Shown here: positions 5,859 through 13,561 of the stretch, piece after piece | Layout of the letters: each line of letters starts with the position of its first letter | How positions within the stretch are numbered: position 1 is the first letter of the stretch | Assembly: GCA_013360985.1 (NCBI GenBank) | Contig: JABWAM010000012.1 | Location: 1-20,473, forward strand | DNA from: Verrucomicrobiia bacterium | GTDB lineage: Bacteria; Verrucomicrobiota; Verrucomicrobiia; JABWAM01 | DNA length: 20,473 nt | Direction of reading: 5' to 3' | The notes under the pieces: model-generated | Told to the model about the DNA's origin: nothing | What the model saw: the letters and a program-made list of their open reading frames with translations, nothing else | Databases searched by the model: none | Position numbers and translations under genes: made by a program

Positions 5859-8174
5859 ATGATCCGCTTCTCCCGTTTCCGCGCCGCGCCGTGGATCCTT
5901 TTGTTCGCTTCGGGCTGGCTGACGCCGGCCGCTTCCCGCGCCCAAACCTCCTACTGGAACGCCACCAGCGGGACCTTTTCCGAAGCCGGCAACTGGATCG
6001 GTGGCGTGCCGGACGCCACGCAGGTCGCCATCTGGACCAACAACAACGGCAGCAGCATCACGATCAGCTTTTCGGCGGACGCCACCAATGCGGGCGCCAG
6101 CTTCAACTCGCTTTCGCCCTCCACGGGCGCGAGCGGCAGCCGCATCCTCGACATCGGCGCCAACACATGGTGGGTGACCAACCGGTTTCATGTGGGAACC
6201 GTTCCCGGTCTGACGGGCAGCGTCCAGACGACCACCGGCAATCTCGTCGTGACCAATTCGGAAGGAACCGCCCAGATCCTCGTCGGCGGAACGGGGGTCG
6301 GCACGCTCACCCTCAACGGCGGCGTGACGATCGCGGATCAGCTTGTCGCGACGAACGCCGACCGAAAGAATCTTGTCCTGAACTCGGGCGTTCTCACCCT
6401 GCTCCACGGCTCGACGCTCTCCATGGGGAGCAACGGCATCTTCAACCTCGGCGCTACGGCCGGTCAGGAAATGACGCTTCAGGTGCTCGGCGGAACCAAC
6501 GTCACCACCTTCTTCGGCAGTTCGAAATATCTCTCCATCGGCGCCGCCGCGAACGCGACGGGCACGGTGGTCGTTGCGGGGAACGGAACGATCTGGAGCA
6601 ATGTCGTCGGCGATAGCAGCCGCGTGGATCTCCATGTCGGAGGCCACAGCGCGGGAGTTGGACATCTGGTCGTCAGCAATGGCGCGTCGGTCTATTCGCA
6701 AGGGAACCTGAAGATGCTCGGAACCAACGGCCTGCTGCTCGTCGCGGATGGAGGCCGTTTCAGCGCGGAGCGCGACAACGGAGGAAGCGTGACGGGCGTG
6801 GGCAATCTCCTGATCGTCAGCAATCCGACCTCTTCCGTCAGTCTGCACCTGCAATTCATTGGACAGAACTCCGCGTCCAATCAGTGGATTATCGCGGACG
6901 GAGGCCAGATCACCGTGACCGCGGCGAACAGCAGCGTGCACCTTGGAGGAGGCAGCAACGGCGTCGGCAACGCGATCCTGATTTATGGCGACGGTTCCCG
7001 CCTCAGCCTCTCCGGCGCCCTCTCCATTGATGTAGGGGCCGGTTTCGGTGGCGCGATCAGTGCGGCAGGCCCCGGGCGGTCCAACTACGTGGTGGTCGCC
7101 TCGGGCGGGAGCCTGGTCGGAGGCGCTGTCAGCGATCTCGTCGTGGGCCGTTATGGCGACGGCGCGCGCCTCTGGGTGACCAACGGAGGCTCGGTCACAG
7201 CACGTTATCTGAACGTCGGATTGGCGACCAACACCGCCTCCGGCCAGGTCCTCGTGGACGGCGCGAAGAGTCTTCTCCGGGTCTCCAGTCTTTCTGTCGG
7301 AACGAACAACTACAATCCCGGACCGGGCGCCAACTGCGGGCGCGGACTGGTGCTCGCGCAGAATGGCGGCGTGATCGAGGCCATAAACCTCTACGGAGGG
7401 ATGGGCGGCGTCGGGATCGTCTCCAACCTCGGCGGGGTCTTCCAGTTTGCCGTCGCCAATCCGGGAATCTCCAACTACGGCCAGGCCACCCTCGTCGTCC
7501 AGAACGGAACGGTCGCCTTTCGGCATGTCGTCGACGCGCAGGTGCTCGGCGCGATCACCAATCTCACCTATGCGGGCGCCAACATCTTGCGCCTCATCGC
7601 GGCGACCAACGCCCTCTTGACGGACTACGCCTTCAGCAACGGGGCGGCCTTCGCCTCGCTCGATCTCCAGAGCAACAGCCTCTTCCGCAGCACGAACAGC
7701 CTCTTCCTCGGCGTCGGCGGCCGGCTCACGGGCAACGGCGTGCTCGCCAGCCGGATCGTCACCAGCGCGGGCGCGATTTCGCCGGGCAACTCTCCGGGCG
7801 CCCTGGTCTTCTCGAACGACCTCACCCTTCTCGACGCCTCGACGCTTGTGCTCGAGATCGCCGGCACGAACTCCGGCCAATACGACTTCCTCGACATCAA
7901 GGGCGCGTTGACCATGAACGGGAACGTGCTCGTCACGAATCTCGGCTACAGCTTCGTCGGCGGCGAAAGCTTCAACTTCCTCGACGCCGGCGCATGGAGC
8001 GGGGCGTTCGATGGATGGACCCTTCCGACGCTCACCGGCGGCATGACGTGGGACACCAGCCTCTTCGAGACGGCGGGGATCCTCAGCGTCGTCCCCGTCC
8101 CCGAGCCCGCGACCTGGATCGCCCTCGCCGCGGGGATCGTTCTCCTGAGCCTCCGTCGCCGCCCGGCGGCGTAA
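5859..8174 (+). CDS. Secreted beta-strand-repeat protein with PEP-CTERM sorting signal
   Basis: Predicted 771 residues. The ATG at 5859 has a strong TGGAGG Shine-Dalgarno five bases upstream and gives a proper signal peptide (hydrophobic PWILLFASGWL, likely cleavage after ASRA at about residue 29). The body is low in charge and rich in Gly, Asn, Ser, Thr and Val. It contains many imperfect repeats of the type VTNGGSVTARYLNVG and VVSNGASVYSQG, the pattern of autotransporter-associated beta-helix repeats common in verrucomicrobial surface proteins. The C-terminus has the complete tripartite PEP-CTERM tag: VPEPATW, a hydrophobic segment (IALAAGIVLLSL) and a terminal RRR cluster. An exosortase should therefore process it; none is encoded in this window. 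The LacI-type operator in its promoter suggests expression tied to a sugar signal. Likely role: surface or matrix protein, possibly glycan-binding; this last point is inference. Confidence 0.9.
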   Translation: MIRFSRFRAAPWILLFASGWLTPAASRAQTSYWNATSGTFSEAGNWIGGVPDATQVAIWTNNNGSSITISFSADATNAGASFNSLSPSTGASGSRILDIGANTWWVTNRFHVGTVPGLTGSVQTTTGNLVVTNSEGTAQILVGGTGVGTLTLNGGVTIADQLVATNADRKNLVLNSGVLTLLHGSTLSMGSNGIFNLGATAGQEMTLQVLGGTNVTTFFGSSKYLSIGAAANATGTVVVAGNGTIWSNVVGDSSRVDLHVGGHSAGVGHLVVSNGASVYSQGNLKMLGTNGLLLVADGGRFSAERDNGGSVTGVGNLLIVSNPTSSVSLHLQFIGQNSASNQWIIADGGQITVTAANSSVHLGGGSNGVGNAILIYGDGSRLSLSGALSIDVGAGFGGAISAAGPGRSNYVVVASGGSLVGGAVSDLVVGRYGDGARLWVTNGGSVTARYLNVGLATNTASGQVLVDGAKSLLRVSSLSVGTNNYNPGPGANCGRGLVLAQNGGVIEAINLYGGMGGVGIVSNLGGVFQFAVANPGISNYGQATLVVQNGTVAFRHVVDAQVLGAITNLTYAGANILRLIAATNALLTDYAFSNGAAFASLDLQSNSLFRSTNSLFLGVGGRLTGNGVLASRIVTSAGAISPGNSPGALVFSNDLTLLDASTLVLEIAGTNSGQYDFLDIKGALTMNGNVLVTNLGYSFVGGESFNFLDAGAWSGAFDGWTLPTLTGGMTWDTSLFETAGILSVVPVPEPATWIALAAGIVLLSLRRRPAA

Positions 8175-8175
8175 A

Positions 8176-8189
8176 GCGGGCTCGCCCGC
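8176..8189. terminator. Short GC-rich hairpin after the PEP-CTERM gene
   Basis: GCGGGC (8176-8181) pairs perfectly with GCCCGC (8184-8189) two bases after the stop codon. The loop is tight and no T-tract follows, so this is at best a weak or factor-dependent terminator. Confidence 0.3.
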
Positions 8190-8296
8190 AGGCGTTCTCG
8201 GAAGGCGCTCGGGGAGAGGATCGGTCTTTGTGAGCGGACTCTGTTGCCGGTTGCGTCATCCATTGAGAACTGTGAGGAATCAGAATTGTTTTGCGG

Positions 8297-8310
8297 TCAC
8301 AACGTTATGA
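8297..8310. promoter_or_regulatory. LacI-family operator 2 (TCACAACGTTATGA)
   Basis: This 14-bp site is the exact reverse complement of operator 1 and lies 45 bases before the oxidoreductase start codon. The 14 bases before it (GAATTGTTTTGCGG) also match the sequence before operator 1 with two differences, suggesting that the promoter sequence itself is conserved. It would control the three-gene unit starting at 8356. Confidence 0.7.
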
Positions 8311-8355
8311 AAAAACTCGACTTCACGCCGGTTTCCGGGTAGTCTCCCCCTCCTC

Positions 8356-9480
8356 ATGAGCGTCTCCTCGAAAAAGTATCGCGTCGGCATCCTCGGTTGC
8401 GGACGGGTTGCGCGGTTCAGTCATCTTGACGGCTGGCAACGCTGGAAAGACCGCGTCGAAATTACCGCCCTCTGCGACATCGTTCCCTCCCAGATGGAAG
8501 CCGCCAAGAAGGAGTTTCCCGAGTTCTGCGGCCGAGCGAAAACGTACACCGACTATCGCGCGATGCTCGCCGAGGCGCCGCTGGACATCGTTTCGGTCTG
8601 CTCCTTCAGCGACAAGCATTATGAGCATACCTCCGCCGTGCTCGAGTCCGGCCGTCACGCCTTCATGGAAAAGCCCGCGGGTTACAGCCTCGAGGAAGCG
8701 CGCCGCTTTCGCTATCTTGTCCAGAAGCACGCCCATCTCAAAGCGGGCGTCGCCTACGGGATGCGGTATCACAGCGCCAGCCAGTCTTTCCGCGCCCTGC
8801 TCCAGAGCGGCGCGCTCGGCACGATTCTCACCGGCGAAATCTCCTACAGCCATCCCGTCTTTGGCGAGGGGCGCGAGCATGTCAACGCCAACCTCGAAGA
8901 TACCGGCGGTCATCTTGGCAGAACCGGGACGATGCCGTCGGAAAATCTCACCGACAAGGCGGGCAACTACATCGCCTCTTCCGAACTCACGCGTTCCACC
9001 CATCCGTGGGATTTCGCCCGCTATCTCTTTGGCGAAGCCGAGGCCGTCTTCTCCACCAACGGCGGCAATACCGACATCCAGATGGGGATCCTCTGGATGA
9101 AGAGCGGCGCGCTCGTGAGCGTTCTGGCGGGCGCCACGGCGATCCCGAAGATCGGCGGAAATCAGCATCAACTCTGCCAAGTCCACGGCACCCTCGGCAG
9201 CGCCTGGCTCACGCGCGACATGCACGAGCCTTATGTCCGCCATCCGTATTATCGGACCGACGGCGAGATCCAGACGTGGCCGGCCGTTACCGATCTCAAG
9301 GACACCTCGCACGCAGGCCTGATCCGCACCAAGAACTTTCTCGATGCCATCGAAGGCAAGGCCGAGTTGATCTGTTCGCTCGAAGACGCCGCGAAGACCA
9401 CCGATCTCCTCCACGCCCTTTGGCTCAGCGAACGCACCCACGCCCGCGTGCCCGTCCTTCCCGGCATCCAGACGGGGTAA
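8356..9480 (+). CDS. Gfo/Idh/MocA-family NAD(P)-dependent oxidoreductase
   Basis: Predicted 374 residues, the normal family length. The N-terminal Rossmann motif is VGILGCGRVA (residues 10-19). MEKPAG supplies the Glu105-Lys106-Pro107 signature with the catalytic/cofactor Lys, and THPWDFARYLFG gives the H-x2-D pair (His216, Asp219) of the substrate domain. Family members oxidise or reduce sugars, inositols and sugar acids. There is no signal peptide, so cytoplasmic action is likely, although the exact substrate is unknown. No Shine-Dalgarno is present; the leader just before ATG is pyrimidine-rich (CCCCCTCCTC). The next gene starts 13 bases after the stop, so this is the head of an operon. 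The LacI-type operator 45 bases upstream argues for sugar-dependent regulation. The family assignment is firm and the substrate is open. Confidence 0.94.
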   Translation: MSVSSKKYRVGILGCGRVARFSHLDGWQRWKDRVEITALCDIVPSQMEAAKKEFPEFCGRAKTYTDYRAMLAEAPLDIVSVCSFSDKHYEHTSAVLESGRHAFMEKPAGYSLEEARRFRYLVQKHAHLKAGVAYGMRYHSASQSFRALLQSGALGTILTGEISYSHPVFGEGREHVNANLEDTGGHLGRTGTMPSENLTDKAGNYIASSELTRSTHPWDFARYLFGEAEAVFSTNGGNTDIQMGILWMKSGALVSVLAGATAIPKIGGNQHQLCQVHGTLGSAWLTRDMHEPYVRHPYYRTDGEIQTWPAVTDLKDTSHAGLIRTKNFLDAIEGKAELICSLEDAAKTTDLLHALWLSERTHARVPVLPGIQTG

Positions 9481-9493
9481 TCTCCCGCGGAAC

Positions 9494-12427
9494 ATGAGCC
9501 TTCTTTCGCCCTCTGAGTCGTTCGAGGAGTCTTCGTTGAGGACCCCTCGAACGAGCGGAGAAACTTCGCGCGCTCCGCGCGCCCCTCTCATCCTTGCGGC
9601 GTTCGCGCTCTTCGCCTTTGCACCGTTCGCGCGCGGACAAGCCGATCACGCGCAGGTGGATGTCGCCACCGTCGAAGCGCCCGCGTGGAGCATGCCCGAC
9701 AACGTGATGATCCGCGCGCGGGTCACCGCCATGGATCCGCCCGAGCCGACTTCGATCCAATGGCGTTACGGCGGCGAAGGCATGGGCGGCGAGGTCGTCC
9801 GCGGCGCGTTTGCGCCGCCCGGCCTTCCCGCAGCCTCCGCGAAAGGAAAGCCCGCCATGTTCCAGATCGGCGAATGGTCCGCCCAGGTTCCGCTCGTCGA
9901 TATCAGAAAAGCGCCTTGGCCCCGAATCCAATTTATCACCTTCGGGGTGGGGCGTCCTCTGAAAATGAACAATCCGGTGGAACGCATCCCGATTGATTTC
10001 ACCAAGAGCGCCACGATCGAGTTCGAAGTTTCGCAAAACGGACGCGTCCTCCGGACCTTTACGGAAGCCGCGACGGATGGAAACGCGTTGACCCTCGTCG
10101 TGTGGCCTGAACGCTGGGCCGATCAGGAGAAGCCCGATTACGCGGCCGGTTTCATGGGTCTTCTCGAGTACGTGACCCAGCGAGCCGACCTCCTGGAGAA
10201 GTCCCCGTGGTTCAAGGGCGACTCTCCGAAGAAATTTTCCATCGTCACGGACTTTGGCGGCTTCGGGATCGTCAACGGTTACGGCGTCCATCACAGCAGC
10301 CGCCCTGTGGTTGAAGCCGAGGCGCGCACGCTCCGCTGCCTCGGCGTCAACGGCCTGCGCGCAGCGCCTCCATTCTTCCTTGAACAAGCGAAGCAACGCG
10401 AGGGGACCGGCGCGGCCTTCGACCGCGTCCGCATCGTGCAGATCCCCGGCTATCCCGTCATGCCCAAACCTCGCGCGAAGGACGATGGGTTCGATCCCGG
10501 CTGTCCGTTCGCGGAAAAAGTTCCTGAGTTGACGAAAGCGGGGATTGAAACGGCCCTCGCCCGGATGCGCGACAACACTGCCCCCGAGGTCTGGGGTTTG
10601 ACCGTGGACGAGATCGGCGTGGTCTTTGATCAAACCAACCAGGGAAAATCGCATGTCGAGAAATGCCCCCGCTGCGTGGCCGAGTTCGTCAAATTCGTAA
10701 AGGACGGCGGACGACAACCTGCCGATTTCGGAAAGGCCGATTGGTCGGAGGTGAAACCCATGATCATCTCCCCGAAAAATCCTGACTCCTCCTGGATGCA
10801 AAAGCCCGGCGCGCCGCGGACCGCTTATGAGGCGCGCCGCTTCATCGCGCACGCCTCGGCGGCGTTGTTCACGCCCCTCCGCGACGCCGTCGCCGCCGCC
10901 AACCGCGACCAGGCGAAGGCTTCCCTCGGATCTCCCGCCGCCCAGCCGTCCATGTGCGCCTACGCCCTGCGCGGAAACACGTTCCTGCTCGGCGGGCACA
11001 GCCTCGATTTCTTCGACTTCTATCGCCTCTCGGACAACGGCTTCGTGTACGAGACCTCCAACCGCGATCCGCGCGTGCACTTGTGGGACAGCTACCTCTG
11101 CGATGTGGGGCGGATGATCGCCGCCGAACAACATCTCGCCTTCGGGATCTACGTCAAACCGCACCGCGGATCGGTCGTCCAGCGCGCGCTCACCGCCATC
11201 AGCCGCGGAGCAACGATGCTCTTCTGGTACACCTACGGGCCGGACTACACCAAGGGAGACTGCTTTTCCTCTTCCTCGGCGACGCTCGGGCTGACCGCCA
11301 AGGCGGCGCGCCTCATCGCGAAGGCCGAAGACGCCCTCTACGGCGCGCGATGGGCGCAGCCCGCGCGCATCGGAATCGTCAAGCCCTTCACCTCGGAAAT
11401 CTGGCTCGGCCTCAGCGCGAAAGATCCCGCCTGGATCGCCTCTCACGAGAACGCCAAGTGGACCTACACCGCTCTCGCCCACGCGCATCTGCCCGTGGAT
11501 CCTCTCGACGAGAAAATGCTCGAAGAACGCGACCTCTCGCCCTACCGCGTCCTCTACGTTCACGGGCCCAACCTGCGTCGTTCCGCCGCCGCCAAGCTCG
11601 CGAAATGGGTCGAGGCAGGCGGAACGCTCTACACGAGCGGCTGGAGCCTGGCCCGCGACGAGGCCAATCAACCCCTCGATCTCCTTCTCCCCATCCTCGG
11701 CCTCGAGTCGCGAACGCCGCCGGAGATGTATCTCGCTCTCGAATCCTATGGCGCCAGTTCCCTCGATACATTCGAGCCGGCCAACGCCCGCCACGGGTTG
11801 CTGAGGGAATCGCCGCCCGCGGCCGCCTTCAAGGGTCAGGGCGCGTTCGCGGCGTCTTTTCAGCCGAAAGTCGGACGCGAAATCCTCAAGCCTTCCGCGA
11901 AGGCCGAGGTGCTGGCTCGTTATGCCGACGGCGCCGCCGCCGTCACCCGTCATGCGTACGGGAAGGGACAGGCGTACGTCGTCGGATGTTTTCCCGCCCT
12001 CGAGTACAGCGCCGGTGTCCGCAAGGAAAAATATGATATGAGCCAACAGTTCGACGCGAACCTCCGCCGTCTCGTCGCCGCGCCCGCGCTCGCTGCGACC
12101 CAGCCCGTCGTGGATCTCTCCGCGCCCACCGTCGAGGGCGTCCTCCTCGTCCATCCCGCGAACGGCGCGCGCAGCGTGGCGCTGATGAACTGGACCTCCC
12201 GCATCGCGGCGATCCGCCTCCGGGCGCAGGGCCGCGGCGTGCGGCGCACCCCGCTTCCCGCCCTCGTCGAGCAAAAAGATTTGCGCGTGACGGTCCGCGG
12301 CGCGGGATCCGTCGCGAAGGTCCGCTCGGTGATGCTCGACAAGGAAATCCCCTTTACGCAGGAGGGCGGGCTGCTCAAGGCGACGCTTCCTTCGCTCGAA
12401 GAAGCGGACGTGCTGCTCTTGGAGTAA
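9494..12427 (+). CDS. Large secreted GH42-like (beta-galactosidase-type) protein
   Basis: Predicted 977 residues. The N-terminal 27 polar residues precede a hydrophobic segment (LILAAFALFAFAPFARG, about residues 33-49) consistent with a signal peptide, so the start may be over-extended although no other Met is available. Residues about 55-200 look like a beta-sandwich domain. Residues about 240-600 resemble a TIM barrel, with WGLTVDEIGVV (Asp372, Glu373) and FWYTYGPDY. Residues about 615-760 (ARIGIVKPF, YRVLYVHGPNLRRSAAAKLAKWVEAGGTLYTSG) match the glutamine-amidotransferase-like trimerisation domain of GH42 enzymes. A beta-rich tail follows. I cannot confirm both catalytic carboxylates, so activity is not certain. 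It sits 13 bases after the oxidoreductase gene and 12 before a pseudopilin gene, in one operon. Likely extracytoplasmic glycan processing. Confidence 0.78.
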   Translation: MSLLSPSESFEESSLRTPRTSGETSRAPRAPLILAAFALFAFAPFARGQADHAQVDVATVEAPAWSMPDNVMIRARVTAMDPPEPTSIQWRYGGEGMGGEVVRGAFAPPGLPAASAKGKPAMFQIGEWSAQVPLVDIRKAPWPRIQFITFGVGRPLKMNNPVERIPIDFTKSATIEFEVSQNGRVLRTFTEAATDGNALTLVVWPERWADQEKPDYAAGFMGLLEYVTQRADLLEKSPWFKGDSPKKFSIVTDFGGFGIVNGYGVHHSSRPVVEAEARTLRCLGVNGLRAAPPFFLEQAKQREGTGAAFDRVRIVQIPGYPVMPKPRAKDDGFDPGCPFAEKVPELTKAGIETALARMRDNTAPEVWGLTVDEIGVVFDQTNQGKSHVEKCPRCVAEFVKFVKDGGRQPADFGKADWSEVKPMIISPKNPDSSWMQKPGAPRTAYEARRFIAHASAALFTPLRDAVAAANRDQAKASLGSPAAQPSMCAYALRGNTFLLGGHSLDFFDFYRLSDNGFVYETSNRDPRVHLWDSYLCDVGRMIAAEQHLAFGIYVKPHRGSVVQRALTAISRGATMLFWYTYGPDYTKGDCFSSSSATLGLTAKAARLIAKAEDALYGARWAQPARIGIVKPFTSEIWLGLSAKDPAWIASHENAKWTYTALAHAHLPVDPLDEKMLEERDLSPYRVLYVHGPNLRRSAAAKLAKWVEAGGTLYTSGWSLARDEANQPLDLLLPILGLESRTPPEMYLALESYGASSLDTFEPANARHGLLRESPPAAAFKGQGAFAASFQPKVGREILKPSAKAEVLARYADGAAAVTRHAYGKGQAYVVGCFPALEYSAGVRKEKYDMSQQFDANLRRLVAAPALAATQPVVDLSAPTVEGVLLVHPANGARSVALMNWTSRIAAIRLRAQGRGVRRTPLPALVEQKDLRVTVRGAGSVAKVRSVMLDKEIPFTQEGGLLKATLPSLEEADVLLLE

Positions 12428-12439
12428 ACTCTTCTCGCC

Positions 12440-13270
12440 ATGGAACCGCGGACATCCCAGGAGACCCGACGGCCGCGCGCGGAGCAAAGACTCAAGGGGC
12501 CGCCTTTTCGCTTCCCGTTCCCCGCTTTCCGTTGCAGCTTCACTTTAATAGAACTTTTGGTCGTCATCGCGATCATTGCGATCCTGGCGGCGCTGCTCTT
12601 GCCGGCGCTCCAAAATACGAAAGAAGCCGCGCGACGGATCCAATGCATGAACAACCTGCGCCAGATCTATATCATGTGCGCCAATTACAGTTCGGATAAC
12701 GATGGTTGGTATCCACAGGGGAGCAATCCCAATTGCCCCAGCAAAGATTGGTACTGGTGCAAAGGCGGCACCAACGGCATATGGTTCCCCAAGATCAGTT
12801 CCCATCCCAATTCGCTCTTTCAGAACCTTTTTCGATGCCCCAGTATCCGCTTCGGCCGGAAGATGACCTATCCGAGCTTCGGGCATTGCTCTTATATGTA
12901 CTTCGGAGGTGTCGGGAGCAGCGATCAACCCGGGACTTGGTACGGTTGGCACACCGGAACTTGGCGCAATGGATTCCAGCGAACGCCGAGGGAAAACGTC
13001 ACGAGCCATCCCGAGCAAAATGCCTTCATCATGGACTCAGCTTTTCTCGGTGTCCCGCATCCTTACTCCTACGCCTACGACGAGACCCGTTGTTTCGTCG
13101 CGATCAATCATAGCAGCAAGGACGGTTTGACCGCCTTCGGGCAGAACATCGTCTTTGCGGACGGCCATGGAGAATGGATCAGCAATCCATACAGCCGTCC
13201 TCTGCGCTTCCTTGGCTCAACGGTAAACAGTAGCGACTACCCTTCGGCCACGGGAGAAATCCGGTGGTAG
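12440..13270 (+). CDS. Type II/IV pseudopilin-like protein, H-x16-DG variant (paralogue 2)
   Basis: Predicted 276 residues. A long basic leader (about 33 residues) ends in RCS, followed by FTLIELLVVIAI with Glu38 as mature residue 5. The residue before the expected cleavage is Ser33, not Gly. After the N-terminal helix the protein shares CMNNLRQIY, DGWYP, CPS, CSYMYFGG, YGW, PHP and NH-x16-DGHGEW (His224, Asp241) with the paralogue at 670, so both have the same fold. It starts 12 bases after the secreted GH42-like gene, probably as the last gene of that operon. Such proteins are abundant in PVC-phylum genomes near glycan-degradation genes, possibly as surface-anchored factors or secretion-system pseudopilins. 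The role is not established. Confidence 0.88.
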   Translation: MEPRTSQETRRPRAEQRLKGPPFRFPFPAFRCSFTLIELLVVIAIIAILAALLLPALQNTKEAARRIQCMNNLRQIYIMCANYSSDNDGWYPQGSNPNCPSKDWYWCKGGTNGIWFPKISSHPNSLFQNLFRCPSIRFGRKMTYPSFGHCSYMYFGGVGSSDQPGTWYGWHTGTWRNGFQRTPRENVTSHPEQNAFIMDSAFLGVPHPYSYAYDETRCFVAINHSSKDGLTAFGQNIVFADGHGEWISNPYSRPLRFLGSTVNSSDYPSATGEIRW

Positions 13271-13561
13271 AGGTCTCGCCGTCTTCTCTCATGAGCCCCC
13301 ATTGCGCTTTACGAAAAGATCTTTGGACTCCACTCTTCGGTCTCCGAGCTTCGGCGTCACCCGCGCGCGAACGACGAGATCTTGCGCGAGAAACATTGCG
13401 CCGCGTTGGGATGGAGGAGCTTTCCCGCATGACGGATGGCCTTCTGGAATCCCTCCGTGGATGCCGCGGCGCATGGAGCGTGCGCCTCGTCCAGCGCCCG
13501 AGACGCTTCGGCGATCCCACCAACGGCCCCTTTCTCCACGGGTGATCTCTCTCCGATTCTT
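13271..13561. other. 291-bp region without a recognisable gene
   Basis: Short open frames cross this stretch in several frames on both strands, as expected in GC-rich DNA. None shows a family motif, a signal peptide or a good ribosome binding site. No operator palindrome or clear promoter is visible. It could contain the promoter of the downstream peptidase-like gene or the remains of a decayed gene. Confidence 0.5.

Noticed and set aside
5859..8174. Tandem DNA repeats within the PEP-CTERM gene
   Set aside because: The repeats are imperfect at the protein level only; I see no exact tandem DNA unit.
9425..12487. Long open frame on the minus strand opposite the GH42-like gene
   Set aside because: It is antisense to a well-supported secreted protein, has an Arg/Gly/Ala-biased translation without motifs, and such frames are expected in GC-rich DNA. 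The same reasoning removes other long antisense frames at 1481-3313, 3310-5568 and 5820-7880.
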